This document shows positions 1 through 10,373 of a DNA stretch of 22,157 bases, piece by piece (within the stretch, counting starts at the first letter, position 1; every line of letters starts with the position of its first letter). The notes beneath the pieces are model-generated. The model saw only the letters and a program-made list of their open reading frames with translations, was not told where the DNA came from and did no database searches. The position numbers and the translations under genes were made by a program. This DNA is from Botryllus schlosseri (Eukaryota; Chordata; Ascidiacea; Stolidobranchia; Styelidae), in contig ATSW01007079.1 of NCBI GenBank assembly GCA_000444245.1, forward strand, positions 1 through 22,157, written 5' to 3'.

Positions 1-2620
1 GGCATGTCCTTAGGCTTGCTCACTGACCTCGTCAGTCGATAAACACGTTATAAAAATATCCTGTTTCACGCTATTCTTGGGAGTCTGCGCCAGGCCTGTC
101 CTGGATATGGTGACATTAAAAAAACAATCCCGCCATTTCGCATTTAACTAATCCCGGTCCAATCCGCTCGGCAAGTACCTTTGTATGCTTTGGTACTGGA
201 GTCGAGAGCTTACTAGTGCGCGTACGGATGACTGTTATACTCATATATACTTAGTAGGTTTTTATTACTGGCAGCCGCAACATTTCTAAATACGGCATTG
301 TCCACCGCGATATAAGCCGTGTTTGTCTACTGTTGAAAAACAGTCCTTTTGTCAGTCACGGTAATTTGAGTTTTCCCACCAAATTGAACATCTTTCCAAG
401 TGTAGCAATTCCATATTAAGACTTAGTTTACTCTGCGTCGGTAAGTGTTTTTCTATGAGCGCATACACATGTCGCTATTTCCATATAGCATACCGCAATT
501 TGACGAACATGAAATTAATTGTAGTAGGTTCAAAGAGAAACGGAAACCGTGTTGTTCTCACGGTAAATAATTCCGTCTTGCCGACTACCTGACTCAGTGT
601 TGGGCAATGTATTTTTTTCGCAAGCGCCATTTCGCTACGCAGTACCTTCAAACTTATGATTTGCGATGCATGACGCTCGCAACTGCTCGACGCACCCACG
701 GGGATTTGCGCGTGAGACCCTTTCGGGCAAATTTGTCGTCCTGCCCGGGAGCAGTGTTCCATAAGTTTCCGCAACGATTAAGACGCGCTTGAGGTATAAT
801 TAAGCATCACCCCGTGAACTTTCTTGTTTATATTCAACCAAAGAGGCTTTCACGAGTTGCCAAATGTGACTCTGAGCGACCTGCGCAGCATGTTTCTTCA
901 CTAAAATTCCAAACGCACTGTAACGCTCCCGGATACCTTCTTTCTTACGTTATAAAGTAATAAGATCTTGGTTGCTTTCACACCTTATTTAGCGTCCACT
1001 TGCAACGTAGTAATTTCAATTTTAATATTTTCTATATCGTCTGCTATCGGTTCAAAGAATTATTCAGTTATAAAGTAAGCGTTGTGCTGCGTTGTGAATT
1101 GCCAAGTATTAGCTGCCAACTAGAAACCTTTTATGGGTTATACACTCAATAAATAGCAGTAAAGTCTACCTGCAAATGTTCATCTTGTATCTACAAACTC
1201 AAGGCATAGGATACCCTGCAACCGCATATCTACATGTGACGACCATTGTCAGCGGTTAACGTCGCCTGGTAACTAAAACTAACTAACCTGATGGAAATGT
1301 ATTCCCTTCTCATAACCAACTAATTCTTATTTCACTGATGCGCCTGCTGCCCTTGTCGGCACCTGTGTAATGTGTATTGACAGCAGTGTGTGTGCCGGCA
1401 CTGTGAAACGCGACATGTGAAGACCTCGAATAGTACTCTCGACAGTTGTGATAACATATTTATAACTAGTTTTGTGTATCTTTCTACGAAAACATGTCAC
1501 GTGGCTAATAATCTTCAGCTGAGCCGCTTGTAATCTGGTTTAATTCGTGCGCGCGACCGGGATCAATTCATACAAGCTACTGTGTGTATTCAGATTCAGA
1601 CAATATCTCATTTTAGTTGCTTTAATTTCACTTGATTGTACTCAGCCGCTATGGAAGGTAGAAACGACCAAAACTGATAATATTGATATTTATAATTTGT
1701 GGTGGTTGTGATTGATTAATAAGTGCCTCTTAATGCAGTGGTCTATCACGCGTACATGGGTGAGTCTTGCGTACGCGCGTATAGTCTGCGACGGCACGAA
1801 CGCGTTATCGGGTGCCCACTGGAACGAAATGTCGCGCAGATACGCATCCATCGATTTGTAAATCACAGTTGAGTGTTCGCATTAGTCAAGGAACCCGTTG
1901 AAATTCCCGAGGGTGACAGCTTGCGGTTGAATGGATCGCGCGCGTTAATCACGTGCCCGCGTTAATGCCTGGTTGATTGAACAGCGAAACATCCTGTTAC
2001 GACTATATTCCGTTGTGATTTCCTGTTCGTCAGCCCTACTCCGTCCAGGGTGGATCGCTTTAGAGCCGTACTTTTCGCTAATTGTCAGCAAGAGCACGTT
2101 GCGACCCTCTGATGGCTTCAGAATTCCCGCCGAAGTGTTGGTGGCTTATTTAGGCCCCTCCTCACCATCTAAATTGCGTATGCGGTGTCTTAAAAACCTA
2201 GAAGTGGCCGCGTTACAAGTCGACAGATACGGAACGACCACAATACAGTCGAAACTTCATGAATACGACACAGCAACCCCTCTGGCGGCTGCACCACAGC
2301 GCGGCAGACATGGGGTGATTGGATTACTGATTCAATGCAATCGATTGCGATGACGATTAATTCTGGATTGCACGTTTACGCAACTATTGCGAGGAGGCTG
2401 CCTCGTGAGAGAACAAATTTTCGAAAAATTCGTAACTTGCGAGACGACGTAATGACGATCGTATCTAATACTTGTAATATACAAGGAGCAGTGGAGTTTT
2501 CAAATCTGACGTTTATACTGTGAATACTTTACTACAACGCACTATTTCTTGATTACAAATGTCTAGTTTGACCTAGTCCTCACTAAAACATACAGTTGAG
2601 TAATCGCCCCTTTGCAAAGA
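1..2620. other. No gene recognised
   Basis: The longest open stretch (plus strand, 1973-2353) has no family resemblance and begins at a TTG; such lengths are expected by chance here. A CpG-dense patch spans about 1745-1960. CAGTGTTGGGCAATG at about 597 resembles a hAT terminus but has no partner. GTCGGCAC and GTGCCGGCAC flank a short stretch near 1355-1402. Nothing else stands out on either strand. Confidence 0.5.
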
Positions 2621-2727
2621 AATCGATTGGAAATGTCAAACAATCGATTATGATCACGATTAATTTAGATTTTTCGGACGTTATCGATTGCGATTACTTG
2701 AAAATGATGTAATCGTCCTAATCGATT
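2621..2727. repeat. Cluster of AATCGATT-type motifs
   Basis: Copies of A/TATCGATT occur at 2621, 2642, 2682 and 2720, most followed by GCGATTA, TGATC or ACGATTA, and another lies further left at 2339 (AATCGATTGCGAT). Such TAATCGATTAC-rich stretches are common at the ends of non-autonomous DNA transposons. The adjoining ATTACCCAGTGT (2735-2746) would fit an element terminus read on the minus strand. No partner end is proven. Confidence 0.5.
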
Positions 2728-5700
2728 ACGATTACCGATCTGTATTACCCAGTGTCGGCTACACAGTGCCTAACAGTAGTGCAAATTGATTCCGTTGCTG
2801 AAGCGGTAAGGACTTTGAACCATAAAAGCTCTAGGCGTAATATTCCTAATTGCCGAAGGACCGTTCAGCAAATGTCTCGTCAATGTAACACCGCGTTTAG
2901 TCAAATGGTCTTATATATTTTACCGCCAACCTCGATTCAAGTGCCTGGGCGCGTGAGAAATAAATCGAGAATCTTGCAAGATTGTGTGCCCTCCGGCTAG
3001 GCGTATTATGGGCGTGAGTCGTATCAGACATGAAATGCGCATCACGTCGGTAAGCGTTATGGGCGATTTGTACCGACTAAGTTTTAGGCTTTGAAATGTG
3101 TTGGCGTTTAAGCGAAATTGCAGCGATGAGTCCCCGCTGTTTTACCGATCTCGCGAAAGGCTAAGTCTTCTTATGCCGGCACCGGATGGCGTGTTGTTGC
3201 TGGTGTACAGTTCAAGATGGGATTATCGCCGCTCTTTTGTTATATGCTTAATCCCGAGGCGATATTGCCACCTCACTCGTACGACTGTGTCGACATTTGC
3301 GAATGCTTTTCGCATTCCGGTAAGTATATTAGGTTGGTCTGACTAAATATCTTCGTCTACGACCCCGTAATTAACACTAAACACGGCTGGCTTTGCGGAT
3401 TTTTCCTCTACGTACTGAAGATACGTCCGGACATTCTGTTCGTTTGCCGTTAAGCTACAGTTCTGTCTGTGGCGTGCGGTCTAATTCATACGCAGTTATT
3501 ACCCACATGGAACTTCCATATAACGAACGAATTTCCTCGGCCCGTCTGCTTTGCCTTGCAAGTGGAATGAAGTCTTGATGAAAACCCGAAGAACCGTGAA
3601 GCTCGGCGTTTTCAACCTTTAACACTGTTCGGGTATAAGCTACCGTGAAATTCCTGGCAAAATTAAAATCCTTTAAATCGCCCTCGCCCAGGTTTGTGTG
3701 AAGTGCAGATGGGAATCGCAGCGAAACTCCCAAAAGATTTTAAAATCTTTTACGTAATTGGATTTAGAGAGGGTGCACCAAACCTCCCGTATCTGCTCCA
3801 CGTGCGCTCGAGTTCTCATTATACTCCGTAACTCTGACCGAAATGAAGCCAAGATCAAGATAAAGCCTTTTAAACTGGAATAACGCGCACGCCGCATTTG
3901 CTTTAGAATCGCCGTGCTGATGGCTCAGCTAAAACGCCAAAGCTCGACTGTCCGTAATGCCGCCTTGGGGATTCTATCTCGTCAACGACACGAATCAGGC
4001 TCGTTGCCATGGTTGAAGTAGCAATTTCACTGGATTGGATTCCATCCACGAAATTGAACTGTTGTTTCTTTCTACTTTGAAATTTCACTTCAATTTTTCG
4101 CTTGTATCTTAAGACACCTTGCTTTTTATCTCGTGGCGCGATCTTGTGTTGTCGGACGTAACTTCTTTACCTATTTTGAGTAATTTCGAAAGCCGGTAAC
4201 TAAGTGGGCGTCATGATTGGATACTTCCGGTTGGTCTTCGAAATTTTCCTGCTGGCCCTGCAATTTCAAATTACAATCGTTCAAGGAAGAAAAAGTTTAG
4301 TCTAAATTGTCAGAATTTTGCTGTCGCATTTAGTACCTTCCCGTTCTCTAATTTTTGACTTATAATAGTGCGCCACCATCCGTAAGTGACATCGCAATAC
4401 CGCCGAAATTGAAATCAGATACTTCTGAAAAATTCTTCCTAAATATCACATGCCTCCGTCACTGTTTATTTACAGTTTTACACCAATAAGATTTCCCGTT
4501 GAATTCCTTACACGCCAAACGCGCTGTAATTTATTGGTGATAGTATATATTTTTTCTCGTTTAGGTGCGTTTCTAGACTTCTCCAGACTCTATTTCCCTT
4601 GCGCTATTGAGGGATTGGGTTTATAGTTCAATGATTCCAAATTCGTGGAACTCTCACAGTAATTTGCGCGTCCATTTGAGTCAGGTCGGCCTTTGTAGTC
4701 CTTTTTGGAATACAATTTCCCATATCGTTAATGGTGCGATTGTTCAAAAAACCCTTTGCACTTAACTTATCCCGTCGAATTTTTAGCTTTAACAAATCGG
4801 TTTTCAAGTACTATTGGCATTTTCGGAACTGTGCGCAAATATCAACTTGCGCCCGGTCATCATTCAGCCGCATTTTTGAGTAAAAATAGCAGTCTCCGTT
4901 GAAATTGAATATCTCAAAGACTCGCTTATGTGTCCTGACTTTGTTTTAGCGCAAATCAAAATGAAAAAGAAGCGCTCCCATTGCAAGATTGGTGATCGGG
5001 CCAATCACAGCAGGCGGCAACAAACCGTGCAGGTTTTACGGCTCGCGGGCCATCTGTCTCAACGCATCCTCCGCCAAGCATCGGTAAATGTTGCTGTAAC
5101 CTTACTTCAGGGTTCGCGGATAGGTGCGAAATTGATATGTCGCGATAGTTCAATAGAAATCGATACAATCCGTCGTTCAAGCTTTAATCACTGTGGTAGG
5201 ATGTGCAAACATGTACACTACAATTCCGTTTTGTAGTCCATTACGTTGTGTGCAACCTGAGATATAGTCGAAGACTTGAATTCTCTTTCAACAATTCGGA
5301 TGTGAACATTACTACCATGGCGGTCGTTTCTCTGTGATTGAATTAAGATCGTGGGTATTTCTTGTGCTATTAAAAATAAATAAAAACTGTGAGCAGCCTT
5401 GCAAAAGTTATCACCCGTACAAACTTTGCATTTGTCGATTAAGGTCAAGATCAACTGAAAAACAACATATGACAAAGATAGATTTGTCGTCTCCGTTCCG
5501 ACCACTCTACTTTTAGCTTATGAAAAAAATAATGGGCGTTCGGACTTCGGAGTGCCAAAAAAATCCCAGTAATGATGCAGTTTGCGGTTTTGTGATGGCG
5601 CTAACGTTACACTGAAAATTAACCGACTGGGAAAAAATTAGTACCCGCGCGCTTATATTACCCCATTGGCTACACCCATACTGATAATGGCCTTTCGTTA

Positions 5701-7220
5701 TCTAAAATACGATCTTTCGCATGCATGATTATGATTATAGCAACCAAACCAAGCGGAAGTCTGGATGTCTTGTGCAAGGCAATCTTCATGCTTGATACGA
5801 CGGTGGTCTTGCGGCACTATATGCCACTACACCTCGTTGACGTGTACACTGTACAGTACAGCAACGACATTGTTTGGTGTCTTGCCGGAATAAAAATTTT
5901 TGTAATTTTGAAATTCGTTGCACGCGTGCAATTAACGATATACGCCTTTCATCATTCGCCTTACGCCGTTTAGGTATTGTCAATCACTAATCGATTTCAT
6001 GTCGTGAAGCATTTGGAAATTGAGCCACGCAGAACAGCCGAAAACGGGGACGTTAGTCCAGTTAACAAGGCGTGCAGATTTTTCGAACAACGGTTGTTGG
6101 TAATTACATGTGCCTACTTCAAACACTTGTCGGCGATGGTGTGTTAAATAGCCTTTCACGTCCTTCACTCCGGTCAATCATACAGGCCGGCATGCTAGAG
6201 ATTGCAATCTCTTTTCCCACTGCACAATCACGATGTACCAATCGCAGTTCTAGATCTTTGTCGTGCTGTATGTCCGATACGTGAAAACGGGACCGCCTAA
6301 TCTAGTTTATGAGATGCTGATCACCGCGCCGCAAGATTGTCACCTTGTTGTCGGAAATTGCTCCAATTGCGCCTTTGCAGTTCATATTTAATATACTGTT
6401 TGACTGGTGCGAACTGAGAAGGTGCAAACACAACATTGTTCTTTGAATATGTCACGGTTGTTGGAAAGTTTAAAATTGAGGTCGAAAGGCCGCAAGCGCA
6501 AATTTGGTACCGTTAGAAGTCAGATTCTATTCGACGTCGGTACCGTTTTCCGATACATGTGTGCAGCATCAGGATATTTCGTTCGACCCGTGGATAAGTC
6601 GATCAAGTTTTTCGATAAAATGATCAATTCTTATTTTCCACAAGTGCCAGATCACGACAGGGTCAGAAATTTAACGAGAACGAGTTTTTAACGAGTTTCC
6701 TGTCATGTCAGTGTCGTGCGTTCCGAGACTATGCCCATTCTCGCCCGAACCCATAATACAATCTACCCATATACAGCAGAAAATATAACACAAACGGATA
6801 AGATTGTGGTTTGCAAGGAGGCGAGACTATCACCCATTTACCAGTCCATCCATTTCTCGATATCGAAACAACAGAATATTGAAGTCCGTCACTCAACAGC
6901 GGTATCGCTAATCTGGCTGGCTTGTCGCGTACAGCCACGATCCGCCGACTGAACTTTGGTCCTGGCAAACACATCGCTGACAAGATCCCGCCGCGAAACG
7001 CCGCCCTTGACCTCCAGCCGTCGTTTATTTACCCTTCCTTCACGCCCCGCTTTGTTCCCATAATACCCAGCGACTCGTAAAATAAATCCTGCTTACGAAT
7101 ATGCCAGTTTATTTCCTCACGCCGAGTATTCGCGCGATATTCACGCTCGACACTATAGCGGCCTTTCACAGTTTCACGTAACAACATTGACTCAAAAAAC
7201 ATAATTTCTGAAATGGTAAA
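2728..7220. other. Long stretch without a recognisable gene; weak exon-like segments only
   Basis: Three plus-strand segments have both a usable acceptor and a donor or stop: 3211-3319 joined to 3461-3570, and 4950-5083. None shows a known domain. The open frame at 6407-6691 (basic at first, ending NLTRTSF) has no homology that I recognise. No RNA gene, satellite or long terminal structure was seen. Confidence 0.45.
7108..7113 (-). promoter_or_regulatory. Possible polyadenylation signal (minus strand)
   Basis: TTTATT on the plus strand reads AATAAA on the minus strand, about 110 bp downstream of the possible last exon at 7221-7313. A second copy lies at 7024-7029. The assignment depends on that exon being real. 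Confidence 0.2.
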
Positions 7221-7313
7221 CTAAAACGGCACGAGCTTGCTATCGTCGTCGTCCCATTTTTTGGCGTAAACGTCTTTCGCCACGGCAGCTTTCGAAACTA
7301 TACTTCGTGATCC
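7221..7313 (-). CDS. Possible last exon of an unidentified minus-strand gene
   Basis: A pyrimidine-containing acceptor (ATCTCACAG) at 7314 is followed by 30 codons in phase 0 and a TAG. They encode GSRSIVSKAAVAKDVYAKKW and then an acidic run DDDDSKLVPF. A minus-strand AATAAA lies about 110 bp downstream (7108-7113) and a second at 7024-7029. No upstream exon in compatible phase could be fixed between 7314 and 8258, and I do not recognise the protein. A 31-codon open stretch is easily found by chance, so this rests mainly on the acceptor, the polyA signal and the protein-like composition. Confidence 0.22.
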   Translation of the reverse strand, partial: GSRSIVSKAAVAKDVYAKKWDDDDSKLVPF

Positions 7314-7894
7314 CTGTGAGATATAATATATACGAATAGATCGTATTAAAACGTGTTCGTGGTGCGGAACTTGAAGATTGATTGTATCGCAACATCTATT
7401 GCAAAAATACATATATTTAAACTCTTGATAAGAGGCACCCAAAAAATCTTCGAGTTGAAAATATACATATTCTTCAATTGATGTTGTGATGAAAGAAAGG
7501 GTCTTAAAATATTACATCACAGAGGAAAAGCAGCCGGGTTGACGAATGGCGCCAAATTTCCGACTTGACCATTATGACAAGTCCATACTCGCTTCAGTAG
7601 CCTACGTGACAATGGTTTTGTGATGTCACGTCATAGCTAAAAACTTACGCCTACCCAAATTGCCATTCCGGAAACGCCTATGGGGCAAGGGTTTATATCC
7701 TTGGCGTATCGTCATTGTTGAATATCGTCAATCTCAAGTTTTGTTTACCCGCAATATTCTCAGCGTCCCACAACCCAGGGTATACCAAATTCGAAATATT
7801 TCCTTTTGTGAGGAATTTTACTTCTAACGACGAAATCTATGGGCGCAAGCGCAACATGGGTTCACCAACTAGTTCTTGGCTGCTCTGGTTTCAC

Positions 7895-7926
7895 GTCCTG
7901 GATTGCTGTCCAATTGAATCCAGGAC
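7895..7926. repeat. Perfect 10-bp inverted repeat with 12-nt loop
   Basis: GTCCTGGATT (7895-7904) pairs exactly with AATCCAGGAC (7917-7926). It lies in an unannotated stretch about 330 bp downstream of the secreted-protein stop codon. There is no U-rich tail to suggest a Pol III terminator. Confidence 0.75.
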
Positions 7927-8258
7927 CAAGCTTGATATCATCATTTGTTATTGATTGTCAAACCTGTTTCAGGTTATCGTTCGAGCAATGTATCAAATGT
8001 CGCCACGCGGTTTTACTCCCGTGTATTTATGCGTTTGCCGAATGTGTGGTTGGATTTGTGATAGGTATTGGTTTTTCAACGTACCCGTGAGCTATTCGTA
8101 TTTTGTTTACTGGGCTACTGGATAACGAAGCATCGTGCTACTCGAAAACAGCACGAGCTTCTACAGTAATTACAAGTTAAAACAACACGCTCATTCTCCA
8201 GGGATATCTAGATGTCCCTGTCAATCTCATCTTCACCATTATGGTCACAGAGCAAAAT

Positions 8259-9630
8259 CTATTCATGAAACCACAGGCGTAATGAGAACTCAATCCGCGG
8301 CCGTGTGCAATGACATGATGCGATAGAGCAAGCATCCGAAAAAGGTGTCAGTGAATTTACGTTTGATACAGTCACGACACGCAGTGTCGAATTTACGAAT
8401 TTGAGCTGCAGTACAGTGGCGAATGATCGAAGACCAACTTTACAATATGATACGTAATAATCTTACCCGATCAATTGCATTCGTGAGCCTACAGCGTTGC
8501 TGTGCGTACCCCTGACCCGAGATGACTGGAGTTGAAGTACAGACGAAATCATCCTGTTACAGAAGCGCCACGTTATTCTCACTCCGCTAGTTGTCACTAG
8601 CGTACTGATTACATCTACGTCAGTCGGGTTTTGGCTATTAGGTAGCCAATGTCGGTCTTACTAGATTACTAACCTCAGTAGGTTAGTAATTTATGGTAAG
8701 ATCAACCATGTGGAGTAAATCGACCAAAATGTTCCCTAAACAGTAAGATTTGTTATCCATATCGGCCGATTGTCGTACTGCATCTTGTCAAGTTGTTTCG
8801 ACACCTTCCTATCTTTTCATTGTATCGCAGTTTTGTGGTGTTTCGAAACGATGAAAATAAAAATAAAACAGATTTATTGGATGGTACTTACCGAAGTGAG
8901 AGGCAGGCATTTTTCTGTGGCGCTGGTCCCGCAAATGGACATCCGTACGATTTGCTTCAACACGCAGACATCTCCTTTGCATTGCTTCCGAGGTGGTGTC
9001 ATGTAGTCGATGAGAATGTTGTCCAGCATTTGCTCTTCGCTGTCCCATTCGGTTTCAGGTACAACTTCCTCAACTGGATTTAAATGATGCCTTACTTGAC
9101 ACACAGAACTGTTACTAGCACTGTAGAGTTGTGAGTCACACTCTTTTATAGTGATGCTAATGATGATAAAATTCCGGCTGCTGGTTGCATTGGAGGAGAC
9201 TCTGGAGTGAGTAAGCCTTATATATCATTGGCTCAAACCGTACGAATACACACAGTACCATATGTATAACCGGGTGAAAACTAGCGAAGTTGATTTTAGA
9301 GACAACATTACATAGGGTCCAATCTGTGCTCTCGTGGCCTTGCGTTGGATATTGAGCCGCGTCACTTTTGGCCATTGAGCGTGTGGCTGAGGAAATGCAC
9401 CGCTCATTGACTGGCCGAGTGGCCGTGTTCGACCAATAATGGCCGATGTCTTTTATTTACGTCAAATTCACAGACTTACCGTAAATCTCGTCGTCTCTTG
9501 GTCTGGTAACAAGATCTTTGGTCCATCTGTGGTAGTACGGCAGGTACGCACTCTCCGATGTCGGGATTGTTACGAAAAAACTGATAACAGAGAGCAGTCC
9601 AAACGATGCGATGCCGAATTTAGCGGACAT
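8259..9630 (-). CDS. Predicted small secreted cysteine-rich (cystine-knot-like) protein, three exons
   Basis: Not recognised as a named gene. Exons are 9630-9480, 9073-8892 and 8405-8259 (TAG). Intron phases are 1 and 0, the donors are GTAAGT-like and the acceptors CCAG and GCAG, giving 159 residues. The start is the ATG directly before a signal peptide (MSAKFGIASFGLLSVISFFV..., probable cleavage after SESA, about residue 28). Next come an acidic spacer (EIYVEEVVPETEWDSEEQML) and a possible dibasic site (PPRK, about residue 82). Seven cysteines follow, spaced C-x4-C-x10-C-x7-C-x30-C-x4-C-x-C and ending ASCHCTRPRIEF. A final CxC after widely spaced cysteines is typical of cystine-knot factors; the SICGTSATEKC and CHCTR parts loosely recall PTTH/Trunk. 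An upstream in-frame ATG exists but would bury the signal peptide. It may lie inside an intron of GFM1 on the opposite strand. Seen: frames and splice signals. Inferred: secretion and fold. Confidence 0.62.
8665..8690. repeat. Perfect 11-bp stem hairpin
   Basis: ATTACTAACCT (8665-8675), loop CAGT, then AGGTTAGTAAT (8680-8690). It lies in intron 2 of the minus-strand secreted-protein gene, 125 bp from the nearest copy of the 80-bp repeat. Confidence 0.8.
8790..8869 (+). repeat. 80-bp dispersed direct repeat, copy 1
   Basis: Starts AAGTTGTTTCGACACC and ends near GATAAAAC-like AT-rich sequence. It aligns without gaps to 10086-10165, with about 6 mismatches in 80 (3 in the first 70). It contains an imperfect inverted repeat, GTTTCGACACC (8795-8805) against GGTGTTTCGAAAC (8837-8849), so it may be a MITE or other short mobile repeat. 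This copy lies in intron 2 of the secreted-protein gene. Confidence 0.85.
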
Positions 9631-9755
9631 TGTGCTGGTCCAAGCGATTTGATTAGGATTATTCGTTACAGACTGCTTGGTAAAAAGTAGTGTCAGATAT
9701 GCTGAGATAACTGCACTGTAAGTCGCGTGACAATGACGACGTGGTGATGCGAGCC

Positions 9756-9765
9756 GTGATGTCAC
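9756..9765 (-). promoter_or_regulatory. CRE-like half-palindrome upstream of the secreted-protein gene
   Basis: GTGATGTCAC, read GTGACATCAC on the minus strand, lies about 126 bp upstream of the ATG at 9630, where a proximal promoter element would be expected. It differs by one base from the CRE palindrome found three times elsewhere in the window. No TATA box is evident between it and the ATG. Confidence 0.25.
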
Positions 9766-10085
9766 TATGGAGAGACTCGCGCCATGACGACGGTTTTCAA
9801 TATTAAATTGACCTGATTCTGTTGAAAGAAATCTTGAATACTAAAATTTCTTGTATAGAACCAACTAGTTGGTACCAGATGTGCAGCATCGTCTGATTGC
9901 CATGAATACTAGCCAGCCTTCAGGATTACCGGACCACGACCTAACATCGACTCGCCTTACGCAACATGCCACCTCATTTTGTCGCTTGCGTCTTATACTC
10001 TCTGCATTACTTTTCATTCAGTGTGCATGCCTCTTCTTAACTTCGCCTTAGACCAAGGTGGGTGTCTGATCTTGAAGACTACTCA

Positions 10086-10165
10086 AAGTTGTTTCGACGC
10101 CCTCCTATCTTTTCATTGTATCGCAGTTTTGTGGTGTTTTGAAACGATGAAAATATTGATAAAAC
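10086..10165 (+). repeat. 80-bp dispersed direct repeat, copy 2
   Basis: Second copy of the repeat at 8790-8869, same orientation, offset exactly 1296 bp and about 92% identical. It lies about 460 bp upstream of the start codon of the secreted-protein gene, so the two copies bracket that gene's first two exons. Confidence 0.85.
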
Positions 10166-10358
10166 TTCATGATTGATTGCCACTATTGCGTGCAGGCCTG
10201 CTATTTCGAGTATAAGACCTGAACAAGCCCATGACTTCAAACGTACCACGTACGTCGCAGTTTTATCAAGCTACAGAATTAAACGAGATCCTTGCAGCGG
10301 AGTGGGCCTTTCCAATACGGTCGGTGAAATGTGATCAACACTGCGTGTCGTCACGTCA

Positions 10359-10373
10359 GTCACGTGACGTCAC
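10359..10373. promoter_or_regulatory. Overlapping E-box (CLEAR/USF-type) and CRE palindromes
   Basis: GTCACGTGAC (10359-10368) is the palindromic E-box known as the CLEAR/TFEB or USF site. It overlaps GTGACGTCAC (10364-10373), a full cAMP-response-element palindrome. The site is about 730 bp upstream of the minus-strand secreted-protein start. The sequence match is exact; its use as a binding site is inference. Confidence 0.35.

Noticed and set aside
1973-2353. 126-codon open frame on the plus strand
   Set aside because: Starts at TTG, has no recognisable domain, and its length is within chance for 22 kb read in six frames.
3903-4088. Minus-strand open frame ending LAEPSARRF
   Set aside because: Composition is plausible but there is no recognised family, no partner exon in phase and no polyA signal nearby.
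6407-6691. 94-codon open frame on the plus strand
   Set aside because: No homology recognised, begins at GTG with the first ATG later, and no supporting splice or promoter signals.
7839-8090. Plus-strand open frame with AVQLNPGPS, reminiscent of a 2A-like NPGP motif in some LINE proteins
   Set aside because: It lacks the D-x-E residues of the 2A consensus and the rest of the frame shows no LINE domain; the NPGP arises from one arm of the inverted repeat at 7895-7926.
8259-8450. Alternative frame in exon 3 of the secreted-protein gene (ACRDCIKRKFTDTFFGC...)
   Set aside because: It needs a two-base phase start, incompatible with the phase-0 donor of exon 2; the phase-0 frame fits without adjustment.
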